In this document: positions 44,742 through 53,562 of the stretch, in pieces
Position numbering within the stretch: position 1 is the first letter of the stretch
Layout: every line of letters starts with the position of its first letter
Origin: an uncultured Halomonas sp.
Lineage (GTDB): Bacteria; Pseudomonadota; Gammaproteobacteria; Pseudomonadales; Halomonadaceae
Assembly (NCBI RefSeq): GCF_947493865.1
Contig: NZ_CANLTC010000004.1
Coordinates: 230,999 to 294,998 of the forward strand
Direction of reading: 5' to 3'
Length of the DNA: 64,000 nucleotides
Translations under genes and position numbers: made by a program
Notes under the pieces: model-generated
The model's database searches: none
Told to the model about the DNA's origin: nothing
What the model saw: only the letters and a program-made list of their open reading frames with translations

Positions 44742-45722
44742 TTACACCTGGTACGGATTGCGCAGTGTCTTGGCGTGGGTGAAATACCCGCGTTGACGCA
44801 TCAGCTCGCGACGCAACTCCGGGTGCGGCGTGAAACGATCCCGCCCGTGCAGCCAGAAGTGATTGTTGATCAGCACGAAGCTACCGGTGGGCACCGCTAC
44901 CGACAGCTTGCGAGCACTGCCCTCCAGCGAGTCGGACAGGTCCGCCAGCCAGTTGCCTTCCTCGAAGTTCTTCGGCTGCACGAACTGGTCGATGTAGGAC
45001 ATGATCGGCCGGCTGGCGGTATCCACGTCGAAGACGGCATGATGGATATCCTGAGCCACCTTCTTGCTGGGTGGGGCCGTCCAGCGCATCTCGCGGCGTG
45101 CCAGAGGGTGACGATAGAACGCCTCCAATTCCTCCCAGTCGTCCAGATGCAGCAGCAACGAATCGCCGCCCTGCATGTGCTGCTCGTCGATCTTCATCAT
45201 CAGCACGTAGTCGGTGTCCTGCTCGACGAAGGTGCCATCGTTGTGCAGCTCCATGACGCGATGGGGCTGACGCAGGTAACTGTCGGAGTCGTCGACATTC
45301 TGCACCACGAAGCGGGCATAGTACTGGCCACTCATGGCATCGAAGTTGGAGCGCCCCATCAGGTGCACCACGGCAGTGGCGAACTTGACCATGTCGTCGG
45401 CCTGCTCGACCCGGTCCAAGCCTTCCGGCGTCACCAGAAAGCCCCCGGTGTGGCGATCTACCAGCGTGTTGATCAGCACCGACTGCAGGGTGTTGCCACA
45501 CAGGTCGTCGAGAATGCGCGCCACCCGGAAACGCAGGAACGACTTGTACTCCAGCGCCTGGACCGGCCACTCGGCAACCGCGGCGAGAAAGGCCTCGATG
45601 GTTTCCCGGGGGAAGGTCAGCTGCAGCAGTCGCTCCGAGTGGGGCGAGCTCGACAGATGAAAACCTTGAATGGCATCGGGCAGGGGCATGGCGATAGAAG
45701 GCAGTCGGGTCAGGGCGGTCAT
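44742..45722 (-). CDS. glaH: glutarate 2-hydroxylase (GlaH/CsiD)
   Basis: An Fe(II)/2-oxoglutarate dioxygenase converting glutarate to L-2-hydroxyglutarate with succinate and CO2 as by-products. The 326-residue protein shows the CsiD family pattern: [20 protein letters not shown] with the HxD iron ligands, [18 protein letters not shown], and the distal ligand region [22 protein letters not shown] with the 2-oxoglutarate arginine. GAGGAAA precedes ATG 45722. It is divergent from a csiR-type regulator and feeds LhgO. Confidence 0.95.
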   Translation of the reverse strand: MTALTRLPSIAMPLPDAIQGFHLSSSPHSERLLQLTFPRETIEAFLAAVAEWPVQALEYKSFLRFRVARILDDLCGNTLQSVLINTLVDRHTGGFLVTPEGLDRVEQADDMVKFATAVVHLMGRSNFDAMSGQYYARFVVQNVDDSDSYLRQPHRVMELHNDGTFVEQDTDYVLMMKIDEQHMQGGDSLLLHLDDWEELEAFYRHPLARREMRWTAPPSKKVAQDIHHAVFDVDTASRPIMSYIDQFVQPKNFEEGNWLADLSDSLEGSARKLSVAVPTGSFVLINNHFWLHGRDRFTPHPELRRELMRQRGYFTHAKTLRNPYQV

Positions 45723-45869
45723 GACGATTTCCTCGCGGAACGGAAGGATGTCTTCGTAAAATATCTACATTTTTAAAAAACATCAACTTTATTGATTGAG
45801 AAACACATTTCTCTACTTTGCCGATCCTTGGGTATCATGGGGGCTTTCTCTGCTGTGGACATCTGTAAC

Positions 45870-46556
45870 ATGGAACATTCTGCGCGTCAGAACCTCGGCG
45901 TGAGTGTCTACGTCCGGCTCAAGCGCGACATCATTCGCGGTGTCTATCCCGCCGGGGAAAAGCTCTTGATGAGTCGCTTAAAGGAGCGCTACGACCTGGG
46001 CACCGGCCCCCTGCGCGAAGCGCTGTCGCAACTGGTCGCGGAACATTTGGTGGTGGCCATCAGCCAGCGCGGCTACCGAGTCGCACCCATGTCGGTAGCG
46101 GAACTCGAGGATATATACGATGCGCGGGCGCATCTGGAGGGGTTGATCGTCGAGCTGGCCATTGCCCGGGGCGATGACGCTTGGGAGGCGGATATCCTGG
46201 CCAAAGCACATACCCTGGCCAAGGTGATGGACGTCAGCGGACCGGAGGAGATGCTCGATGTCTGGGACCGGCGCCACCAAGCCTTTCATGGCGCCATCAC
46301 CGCCGGTTGCGGCTCGCGTCATCTGCTGCAGGCCCGTGAAGGCTTGCTCGATCAGGTCGAGCGCTACCGCCACCTATGGCTATGCGAGACAGTCTTTTCC
46401 AGCGAGGCGCTAGAGCACAAACGCCAGGAACACGCTGCCCTGGTCGAGGCGCTACTGGCCCGGGACGCCCCTCGGGCCAGCCGCATGATTCTCGAGCATC
46501 TGATGACCCCGGTGCCGATCATCCGCGAGGTGATGAAAAGGCGTGGGCTGGGGTGA
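45870..46556 (+). CDS. csiR: GntR/FCD-family regulator, probable CsiR
   Basis: A GntR-family repressor with winged HTH (VYVRLKRDIIRGVYPAGEKLLMSRLKERYDLGTGPLREALSQL) and a C-terminal FCD domain (AELEDIYDARAHLEGLIVELA, DRRHQAFHGAITAGCGSRHLL with metal-binding His). Divergent placement next to glaH-lhgO matches csiR/glaR, which represses these genes and responds to glutarate. Start is uncertain: ATG 45870 is chosen because it lies just ahead of the HTH; ATG 45837 would add 11 residues and neither has a strong ribosome-binding site. The AT-rich stretch 45,757-45,810 with TTTTTAAAAA is the likely operator region. Confidence 0.88.
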   Translation: MEHSARQNLGVSVYVRLKRDIIRGVYPAGEKLLMSRLKERYDLGTGPLREALSQLVAEHLVVAISQRGYRVAPMSVAELEDIYDARAHLEGLIVELAIARGDDAWEADILAKAHTLAKVMDVSGPEEMLDVWDRRHQAFHGAITAGCGSRHLLQAREGLLDQVERYRHLWLCETVFSSEALEHKRQEHAALVEALLARDAPRASRMILEHLMTPVPIIREVMKRRGLG

Positions 46557-47318
46557 TCACATTCGCGATCAACTCGCCATCGAAGTCTCCTGACAAGAAA
46601 ATTCTGCCATTAGCCGATATGCCTCGCTACACTTCCTTAGCAGGCCTTCCATGCTGAGAAAGGTGGAAAATACTGATCACGCTTGGCTATGATCTTCTGG
46701 CCGGCTATTTTTCCACAAGCGATGCCTTTTGGCTGCTGTTATCCAATATTGCATAGGCCCAACAGCCGATCACAACATCTACAAAAAGCCGAGCCGAGCT
46801 AAACAACTTCATATCCAAGGCTTCGTGATTCGCCACCTCGGCAACGGTGGCGACGATGTTAACGTCACTCGTTATCCCAAAGATCATGTACCCCAGCGTG
46901 ACAAACTAATTTGTAGCACAGTAGAGCTAAGCTCGGGTCAAACCGACCAAGCGAGCCTGATCATGAACAGGAAACGCCAGCAGGACAGTAAGTGACGTCA
47001 AGGCTATAGTAGCGCTCGCGCCCTGAGGGACGACAGTCCATCCCCGAGCTGTTCGCCCTCTTCGAGGTGCACTTTCCACGATGAGCCAATGGAGCCTTCA
47101 CCAACGTTTTCAGGAACCCTGGCAGCTTGAGCCGGGAATACAACCGGATCAGAGCTTAACCGCACCTTCAAGCTGTCCAACTGATGGGGTCCACCTCACC
47201 CTCATAGGAGATCGTGCAGTGAAGTCATCACTTTTCACCGAGGAGCGGATCGCCTTCGCCCTTAAGCAGGCCGGGACGGCGCTTCCGCTCCACGGCTTCC
47301 GCCACTGCAGCGCGGAGA
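46557..47318. other. gene-poor, decayed junction region
   Basis: This stretch separates the glutarate genes from the defence block. It holds no convincing gene. A 61-codon minus-strand frame at 46705-46887 has a hydrophobic middle (ARLFVDVVIGCWAYAIL) but no good ribosome-binding site and no known family. Base composition is less GC-rich than the flanks. At 47,174-47,290 there is an IS3-family end with a short orfA fragment, listed separately. The region looks like scar tissue from insertions and deletions. Confidence 0.55.
47174..47290 (+). mobile_element. remnant of an IS3-family element (left end and start of orfA)
   Basis: 47174-47198 reads like an IS3-group terminal repeat (TGTCCAACTGATGGGG followed by TCCACCTCA). 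After a CATAGGAG ribosome-binding site, a GTG at 47219 opens a frame encoding KSSLFTEERIAFALKQAGTA, which closely resembles the N terminus of IS3 OrfA (KSRFTEEQIAFALKQAE). Similarity stops after about 22 residues, so the rest of orfA and all of orfB are gone. Confidence 0.7.
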
Positions 47319-48179
47319 CTATCGAGCATCTTCTGAGTATCCGATGTCGGCTGGGTCATGATCGTGCCTGGCCCGCACTTGCTGGCGAATCAGATAAAAG
47401 AGTCCTGATTCCAGGGTTGCCACGCTATAAGGCAATCCATGACGTGCCAAGAACTCCTGGAGGCAGTGAAGAAAGAGCGCATAGCCTTTCGGATTCTTTG
47501 CAAACCCCAGCCCCTCACTGATCACTTCATCGAGTACGGCATACCGCTGCGGGTCCAGCATCCGCAAGTGCTTGCTGGCGAAGGAGACCCCAAAGCCCTT
47601 GATGGCCTCACCCGGCGCAATGGCGCTGGCCGCATCGTCTGTCGCTGCGGCGATCGCCAGCCAGTCGTCCAGGGCTCGACTCAGATCGGGTAACCGGTAA
47701 TGCCGGGTCAGGTTGCCCCAGACCCGAAGCCCCTTGCCCTACTTGCAGACAGCCTCGTTGAAGCGCGGCGAGCTCATGGTTGGACTGCCCCGTAGGAATG
47801 TGGCTCCGTCTTTCTCCAAACGGCGCGTTTCCTCGAATTCCTGCTGAGCGAGTTCGATGGCGCTATCCAGGGCCGACCGGGTCAATCCCAGACCATAAAA
47901 GTCCAGACTCTTTGCTTCGGATTGACGAGTCGTATGGTCGAAATCCTTGGCGGTACGCATCACTCCATCCGCGCAAAGGAACGGCCAGGGATGGGTGGTT
48001 TCCATGCCCAGCGTGTAGGCATCGCAGATGGGACAGATGTCGATCCACTGGGTGGAAGTGATTTTTCCAAACCCATGATTGGCCTTGGTACATTCCAACG
48101 CCTGCTTGAGCGTTCTGCCATGAATCCTTGCCAGATCGGCCTGGCAATTGTCGCAGTAGTTATTCATATCCATATCCAA
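47319..48179 (-). pseudogene. zinc-ribbon/HhH-like gene split by an in-frame TAG
   Basis: One open frame of 287 codons is interrupted only by TAG at 47739-47741. The upstream part (146 residues) has paired cysteines CDNC and CPIC in a zinc-ribbon arrangement; the part after the stop continues GKGLRVWGNLTRHYR and ends with GFGVSFASKHLRMLDPQRYAVLDEVIS, which recalls helix-hairpin-helix DNA glycosylase-like folds. A TGG-to-TAG change would restore AVCKWGKGLRVWGNL. The second part has no ATG near its start and no ribosome-binding site, so a nonsense mutation of one gene is more likely than two genes. Family not recognised with confidence. It is the last gene of a five-gene operon, 25 bp after the NERD-helicase. 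Confidence 0.7.
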
Positions 48180-48204
48180 TGGTTGTCGTTATGTCGTTCG
48201 GCGA

Positions 48205-49860
48205 TCAAGCAACTTTCCTGAACAGCTTGAGCAGCACCTTGGCCCGCGAGGCGCCAACGTATTCCACTTTCGGGTCCGAGGCCCAAGTGCCGTTGCCGAT
48301 GTCCATCAGCAACACGACGCTGGCGTCCAGCCCCTTGACCGCCGAGACGTTGTGCCTCCGCGCTGCGTACTGCGGATGGGAGGTAGCCAGTGCCGTCAGC
48401 ACCTCGCTTTTTTCCACCCGAAAAGGCGTCAGCAGCAGTATCTGCTCGGGCGTGAAGCCCTCTGCTTCCAATTTGTCCAAAGTGGTCCTCGCCAGTTCGC
48501 ACTGCTGCTCCGGGGTCTTCCAGCGCAGCGTTTCGACACCCCGTTCGCTGCTAGGCAGATGATCACCGGGCTCCGCTGCCGCAGCGTGGTGCTGGCGGAG
48601 CCAAGTAGCGATCTCCAGGGCGTTGCGGTAGTTGCGATGCAGCATGAAGGGATAGGGCACCATGCCCGTGAACACCTCTACGGGTAGCTGATAGTCCCGA
48701 CCGTAGAGGTTCTGGGCGGGGTCGGCGAACAGCGTGACCTGGGCCTCGCTGGCCAGTAGCTCGTTAAGCGCCAGCCACCAGTAAGGCTCATAGTCCTGGG
48801 CCTCATCCACCACCAGCGCATCGAAGATCTCGGGACGGCGATGCAGGGCCTCCACCAGCAGCTCCGGCGCCGTCTCGTTGTAGAACGCGCCCTTCTCCCC
48901 GGGCGCCACCGGTATTTGCCAGCCAAGACCTGCGACCCTGGCGCGCTGCTCGCACAGCTCGTGAAAGGTCAATGCCTCGATGCGCAGGGCATCATCTTCG
49001 AACAGCGCCTGTCGGTGCGCCTCAGCCAGAGCAGTGTTGAAGCACAGCAGCAGCACGCGCTTGCCTTCTCGGGCCAGCTGTTCGGCCCGCAGCCGTGCCA
49101 GAATACTCTTGCCTGTCCCCGCACCGCCGTGGATCGCCATGCGCGGTATGTATTCGAGCAGGCGCAGCACCCACTGCTGTTCGTTGCCGAGACGAAACAG
49201 ACTCGCCTCCACGTCCCGGGCCTGTTCGGCGACGCTGCCCACCAGGGCACAGGCCGGGCGCAATAGATGATGCTCGATCAGCTTGGCCTGCTGTTTGGTC
49301 AGCGGCAGGTCGTTGGTAGCATGCGGGCCGGCCAGCGGTGCATTGGTAAAGCGCCTGGCCAGGTCATCGGCAGTCAGCGCTTCCAGATCGCTCTTGAGCA
49401 GCAGATGGTCACGGTTGAGGGCCAGCACGGGCATTTCCCCGCGCCACTCACCCACGTCGGGAAACACCAGCACCGGCGCCACGGGCAGGCGCAGATCGCC
49501 CACCACCTTGCCCATGGCCTGCAGCAGGCTACCGGTCTGTTTCTTGAGCTGCTCGAGCGGCGTGGTGGTCAGGCGGTGGGTGCCATGGTTGCCCTGGCTG
49601 TACCAGTGGCCATCTGCTTCCAGCCATACGCCACCGCCCTTGACCTCCCATAGCTGAAAGCCGTAATGCGGATGAAACAACAGGAAGTCGATTTCGCCCA
49701 CCCAGGTGCCTTTTGCGTTGCGGGTCTGGGTGGCCAAGCTATGCATGACGATCAAGCCAGGAAAATCCAGGGCGCGCAGGTGCCGATAGACCTTGGCTTC
49801 GGCACGAGAAGGGAGAGTGTCGAGCTCTTCGTCGCTGCGATGCGGGTAGATTGTGGTCAT
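48205..49860 (-). CDS. NERD-nuclease/UvrD-like helicase fusion
   Basis: The 551-residue protein starts with a nuclease-related domain (SRAEAKVYRHLRAL, WVGEIDFLLFHPHYGFQLWEVKGGG, with E-D-EVK as the PD-(D/E)xK-like core, about 20-75). An SF1 helicase-type ATPase follows: Walker A GGAGTGKS at about 245-252, Walker B with VVDEAQDYEP near 351, HRNYRNALEIA, and the C-terminal motifs LLTPFRVEKSEVL and YVGASRAKVLLKLF. It is shorter than UvrD (about 720), so accessory subdomains are small. Such proteins occur in defence islands and DNA repair. It sits 37 bp after the phosphatase gene. Confidence 0.88.
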   Translation of the reverse strand: MTTIYPHRSDEELDTLPSRAEAKVYRHLRALDFPGLIVMHSLATQTRNAKGTWVGEIDFLLFHPHYGFQLWEVKGGGVWLEADGHWYSQGNHGTHRLTTTPLEQLKKQTGSLLQAMGKVVGDLRLPVAPVLVFPDVGEWRGEMPVLALNRDHLLLKSDLEALTADDLARRFTNAPLAGPHATNDLPLTKQQAKLIEHHLLRPACALVGSVAEQARDVEASLFRLGNEQQWVLRLLEYIPRMAIHGGAGTGKSILARLRAEQLAREGKRVLLLCFNTALAEAHRQALFEDDALRIEALTFHELCEQRARVAGLGWQIPVAPGEKGAFYNETAPELLVEALHRRPEIFDALVVDEAQDYEPYWWLALNELLASEAQVTLFADPAQNLYGRDYQLPVEVFTGMVPYPFMLHRNYRNALEIATWLRQHHAAAAEPGDHLPSSERGVETLRWKTPEQQCELARTTLDKLEAEGFTPEQILLLTPFRVEKSEVLTALATSHPQYAARRHNVSAVKGLDASVVLLMDIGNGTWASDPKVEYVGASRAKVLLKLFRKVA

Positions 49861-49897
49861 GGATCAATAACACCCGATGGTGAATGGGTTGTCTGAC

Positions 49898-50839
49898 TCA
49901 CTCACTGACCCAGACGAAATTTTCGCGGGAAAGGGTGTGTTCGCCATTGAAGCGATAGGCGCACAGCTTGCCCTCGCTGGCACTCTGGGTATGGCCGGCA
50001 GCAATGCTGTAGTCCAGGCAGGCGATATAGCGATTGAGCGGTTTAGGCTCGCCGGTCAGCCAGTAGTGGCCAACGAACAGCGGCTTGTCACCGGCATAGC
50101 CGGGCAAAACGTCTTCAGGAACCGGACAGGTGGGAATGGCCTCGAGCTGGTCGGCGGGCACCATGGCCAGATCACGATAGCTCAGCTGCTTCAGCGTCCA
50201 CCATTGGGTGCGAATGTGATGGCGTGGGTTGCCGTCCTTATCATGGAACTCGTATCCCTTCGGCAACGGGATTTCCAGGCCCTTGACCGCTGATTCCAGC
50301 GCATCGAACGGGGCAGAACCCTTGCGGCATAGATCCGGCCAGGCCTCGGGCAGAATGCGCTGCTGCTCGTCCGTGTAGTCGCTCAGCACACCTAGTGACG
50401 GCGGATGCCAGCAGGCGTGAATCACTCGCAGGCCATCGAGATCCAGATAAAGAGGCAGGGTCTTGAACCAAGCAATGTGCTCGTGATGTAGCGCACTGCC
50501 CTCTTTTACTTGTTCGAGATACGCCTGATGCTGGCACTTGTTCTTTGGAGTATGCGGACGAAGATACTCACCGAAGGATTCGGGATCTTCGGTTGCCCAG
50601 GCCACAGCATTGAATTCGTGATTGCCCATCACCGCCAGGGCCTGTCCGGTCTCGACCATGGCCTTGGCAATGCGCACCGTTTCTACCTGTTCCGGCCCAC
50701 GATCAACAAAGTCGCCGAGAAAAATCACTTGGCGCTCGGGATGTTGCCAGACACCCTCGTGTTCGGTGTAACCCAGCTTGCTCAAAAGATGCTTGAGGGG
50801 TGCGGCATAGCCGTGAATATCGCCAATCAAATCGTACAT
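49898..50839 (-). CDS. PPP-family metallophosphoesterase
   Basis: A 313-residue phosphatase with the PPP motifs GDIHG (6-10), GDFVDRG (42-48) and GNHE (72-75), and the downstream ligand His in VIHACWHP. Such enzymes dephosphorylate proteins, diadenosine polyphosphates or RNA/DNA ends (ApaH, PrpA and PnkP phosphatase domains share the core); the substrate is not evident. AGAGG precedes ATG 50839. It lies 28 bp after the unknown 220-residue gene and 37 bp before the NERD-helicase gene in one operon. Confidence 0.88.
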   Translation of the reverse strand: MYDLIGDIHGYAAPLKHLLSKLGYTEHEGVWQHPERQVIFLGDFVDRGPEQVETVRIAKAMVETGQALAVMGNHEFNAVAWATEDPESFGEYLRPHTPKNKCQHQAYLEQVKEGSALHHEHIAWFKTLPLYLDLDGLRVIHACWHPPSLGVLSDYTDEQQRILPEAWPDLCRKGSAPFDALESAVKGLEIPLPKGYEFHDKDGNPRHHIRTQWWTLKQLSYRDLAMVPADQLEAIPTCPVPEDVLPGYAGDKPLFVGHYWLTGEPKPLNRYIACLDYSIAAGHTQSASEGKLCAYRFNGEHTLSRENFVWVSE

Positions 50840-50867
50840 ATTGCCTCTTAGGGTTTGAATTCAGGAA

Positions 50868-51530
50868 TTATTGGTTGTCCGTATCCGCCGCAGGCAGCTG
50901 TGCGGTGATTTCCTTGTGCCCAACTTGCATCGAGGCGCGGTTGGGTACCCTGCCATGCCAATCGCCCAGCACCTTACCGGAGGGATCGATCACGATGGCG
51001 GCGTCTTCGGTATAAAAGAACAGGAAGCGTTGGGCCGTGCCCCAGATTTTTACATCACCGTCGGTTTCCGCCATGAATTGGCGCGCGCGCCGCCGGGCCA
51101 CTTCTATTTGCTTGTCCCATGGCCTGCGCCAGAACCCCCTGGGAAATGTCAGGCGTCGCTTTGGCTCGCAGAGTGCCAGAATGAAAATCGCCGTGCCCGG
51201 GCGATCCGAACGCCGAAAGCCGGTGTCGATGAAGAGGTAGGGCTTGAAGGCCTCCCGCTCTTCTCTCAACCATTGCTGCCGCGCGTCGATGGTCGGCAGG
51301 TAGTCGTCCTCGGCCAGGCCAAGCACCTCGCACAGCGCACAGAGAAAGGCCCGACTACCGTAGCGAAAATCGAAGCCGCCGCTCGTCAGGCCCAGGTCGG
51401 GATCGGCCAAGACTTCCTGCAGGCGTTGAATCGCAGCCTCCCGGGGCTTGGGGTAACCCATCCGCTGCAATAATTTTGGCGCAGGAATTGAGGCCGCCCG
51501 GCGCTGCAGCTCGGCACGCAGTTTTTCCAT
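50868..51530 (-). CDS. conserved hypothetical protein in the defence operon
   Basis: A 220-residue protein of unknown function. The N-terminal part has a helical pattern (LLQRMGYPKPREAAIQRLQEVL, FLCALCEVLGLAEDDYLPTID) reminiscent of small helix-turn-helix-like modules, followed by a basic alpha/beta region (FPRGFWRRPWDKQIEVARRRARQFM, FLFFYTEDAAIVIDPSGKVLGDWHG). No catalytic motif is obvious. Start ATG 51530 has GGAGG five bases upstream; the ATG directly before it is too close to the ribosome-binding site. It lies between the small acidic gene and the phosphatase gene. Confidence 0.75.
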   Translation of the reverse strand: MEKLRAELQRRAASIPAPKLLQRMGYPKPREAAIQRLQEVLADPDLGLTSGGFDFRYGSRAFLCALCEVLGLAEDDYLPTIDARQQWLREEREAFKPYLFIDTGFRRSDRPGTAIFILALCEPKRRLTFPRGFWRRPWDKQIEVARRRARQFMAETDGDVKIWGTAQRFLFFYTEDAAIVIDPSGKVLGDWHGRVPNRASMQVGHKEITAQLPAADTDNQ

Positions 51531-51555
51531 CATCGCCTCCTGCTATCCGTTCGCG

Positions 51556-51810
51556 TCAGGGCGTCGCGCCTTGATCCATAAGGCGACGACACAATGCCGG
51601 CACATCGACGCGCTCGGCAAGCGCTTCCCCGAACCATTCGTCGAAAGTGTCACGCAGCGCCTTCTCCAGCGACTGGCCTTGTTCACGTTTCGACAGGATA
51701 TCCTCGGCAATCGCGTCATACTCATCGAAGCAGTCATTCTCCTTGCAGCAGGTATCCATGGGATCAGCGTCGAACAAAAAACGGGAGAGTTGCTCGGCAG
51801 TCAGCGGCAT
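51556..51810 (-). CDS. small acidic protein heading the defence operon
   Basis: An 84-residue acidic protein (MPLTAEQLSRFLFDADPMD, then TCCKENDCFDEYDAIAEDIL) with a CCxxxxC cluster. GGAG lies six bases before ATG 51810. Family not recognised. It is the first gene of the minus-strand five-gene run and ends 25 bp before the next gene. Size, charge and cysteines would suit a regulatory or adaptor role, which is a guess. Confidence 0.65.
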   Translation of the reverse strand: MPLTAEQLSRFLFDADPMDTCCKENDCFDEYDAIAEDILSKREQGQSLEKALRDTFDEWFGEALAERVDVPALCRRLMDQGATP

Positions 51811-52304
51811 AATGAACTCCATCAGGAGACGGTGGGTTGATTCAGGGTCGAGCACAGTGAACTCTGACTGACGATCCCGGGTTTCAGTTTGAAGAACAGG
51901 TGCTCACCCTCGATGATCTGCGGGGCGTAACATGCCACGAGCGTAGCCCTACCATGCGACAACCTGTGTCGCTTATTGCCGCCGACAACAGATTCGCTTC
52001 TTGTTGCAAGATGCGACGTGTCTTGTCGCTTGCTAAGACTATCCTCTCGGATGCAATCAGGGGCGGAGAAAGACCAAATCCGGCATCAATTCTCATGCTG
52101 GTGAGTTGGCTGACATATCGTTACGCTCCCCTAAGAGGATGTTTACAAAAGGCCTGCACTTGGCAATACAGCGTTGAAATTGACCTCAAAATGCTCATTT
52201 ATCCCGCATAAACTGCGCTTTTTCGTTCGATTTCGCCTTGTTTTGCCTTCGTTCGCCTGTTTTGTAAATACCCTCTAACATTCTGGCCATTGAATGGAGC
52301 GTTC
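51811..52304. other. divergent intergenic region of the defence block
   Basis: This 494-bp region separates the minus-strand operon from the WYL regulator gene. It contains a MITE-like element (52,132-52,278) and, just before the WYL gene, a small palindrome CCATT-G-AATGG (52287-52297) that overlaps its ribosome-binding site and could be an autoregulatory site. No gene is visible. Confidence 0.5.
52132..52278. mobile_element. MITE-like element 2
   Basis: About 147 bp with terminal inverted repeats AGAGGATGTTTACAAAA (52134-52150) and, reversed on the right, AGAGGGTATTTACAAAA (52260-52276), 15 of 17 identical, flanked by TA. No coding capacity. The inverted repeats differ from those of element 1, so it belongs to another family. 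Confidence 0.65.
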
Positions 52305-53330
52305 ATGTCGGAGATTCGTGAGACACTGTTTCGCTACCTGACCCTGCTGCAGCTGATCCCCCGCAGCCCTGGCCGCATAGCGACGCCGGTCCTGCAGGAG
52401 AAACTTCAGGAGCGTGGCTTTCAGATCGATACCCGATCGCTGCAGCGTGATCTGCGCGACAAGCTCGCCCTGCATTTCCCTCTGATCTGCGACGACGACA
52501 GCAAACCCTATCGCTGGTACTTCGACCGAGAGTTTCACTGCAATCTGCCGGCCCTTGATGTACCCAGCGCCTTGACCCTGGTGCTCGCCGAGGAGTACCT
52601 CCGTGGGCTGCTGCCGCCGGTCGTGATCGGCCAGCTTGCCCCCCAGTTCTCCGATGCCAGACGCTTGCTGGATGACATGGAGCGCAATGGGTTAAGCCAG
52701 TGGGCCAAACGCGTGCGGGCGATACCCAACGGTAAGGCCCTGTTGCCCGCCCAACTCGAGGAAAGTACTTGGCAGAGCGTGGCCCAGGCGCTACTGGAGA
52801 AGAAGGCCCTGGACGTGACGTATCTGTCGCGCAGCAGGGAAGTACGCAAGAGTTTTACGCTGCATCCGCAGGGCCTGGTGAGCCGCCACAGCGTGACCTA
52901 CCTGCTGGCCACCGTGAACGACTATGACGATATCCGTCAGTTCGCCCTGCAGCGAATCGAAGCCGTCGCTTTCAGCAATAACGCGTGGCGCGAGTCTGAG
53001 GGCTTCGACCTGGACGACTACATCAGCAGCGGTGCCTTCGGCTACCCACAGGGCTCGGACGATGTCCGACTGGTCGCGCATGTCGAACCCCAGGTCGCCT
53101 GGCTACTGACCGAGACGCCGCTAGCCGAACGGCAGACCTTGGTACCGCTTCCTGACAGCGACTGGCAGCGGCTGGAAGCCGAGGTGCCGGATGATCAACA
53201 GACGCTCTGGTGGTTCCGAGGGATGGGCGCCAGCGTGGAGGTCATCGAGCCTCAAGCATGGCGTGACGACATTAGGACCAATGCCGAGAGGATTCTGTCG
53301 CGCCTTGACAAGGCGCCGGCGGGTGGATGA
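52305..53330 (+). CDS. WYL-domain transcriptional regulator
   Basis: A 341-residue regulator: N-terminal HTH (LFRYLTLLQLIPRSPGRIATPVLQEKL, IDTRSLQRDLRDKLA), a central WYL domain (LDVTYLSRSREVRKSFTLHPQGLVSRHSVTYLLA, RQFALQRIEAVAF) and a C-terminal WCX part. WYL regulators such as BrxR and CapW control phage-defence genes and are thought to sense nucleic acid ligands. The gene precedes hsdM-hsdS-hsdR on the same strand by 232 bp. GGAG precedes ATG 52305 by five bases. Confidence 0.9.
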   Translation: MSEIRETLFRYLTLLQLIPRSPGRIATPVLQEKLQERGFQIDTRSLQRDLRDKLALHFPLICDDDSKPYRWYFDREFHCNLPALDVPSALTLVLAEEYLRGLLPPVVIGQLAPQFSDARRLLDDMERNGLSQWAKRVRAIPNGKALLPAQLEESTWQSVAQALLEKKALDVTYLSRSREVRKSFTLHPQGLVSRHSVTYLLATVNDYDDIRQFALQRIEAVAFSNNAWRESEGFDLDDYISSGAFGYPQGSDDVRLVAHVEPQVAWLLTETPLAERQTLVPLPDSDWQRLEAEVPDDQQTLWWFRGMGASVEVIEPQAWRDDIRTNAERILSRLDKAPAGG

Positions 53331-53525
53331 CCGATCGGAACGGACGACTACTCAACGCAGCAAGCAAGATAGCCACACCATCTTGACCAAATGCAGTAAC
53401 GCTTCGTTAAGATGGTTATAGTCGAAGCTAGTACAACCAAAATCAGGCCCGCATGGCGTGATACGTTTGCACTCTGCGCTTACGCGTGCCAGAGAACAGC
53501 CAGCGTCGGTTTTTATTTCTTTAAA

Positions 53526-53539
53526 TTCAATATCTTGAA
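53526..53539. promoter_or_regulatory. inverted repeat upstream of hsdM
   Basis: TTCAA, spacer TATC, TTGAA form a perfect 5-bp inverted repeat in an AT-rich stretch 23 bp before hsdM. It could be a binding site for the WYL regulator. The 53,331-53,562 gap otherwise holds no gene. Confidence 0.35.
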
Positions 53540-53562
53540 ACACAAGGGCATCAATTCCTGTT

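Noticed and set aside
44775..45786. Long open frames on both strands overlapping glaH
   Set aside because: The glaH frame has all CsiD motifs; the others are antisense or out of frame.
46705..46887. Small membrane protein gene
   Set aside because: No ribosome-binding site, no known family, and it lies in decayed DNA; kept only as a remark.
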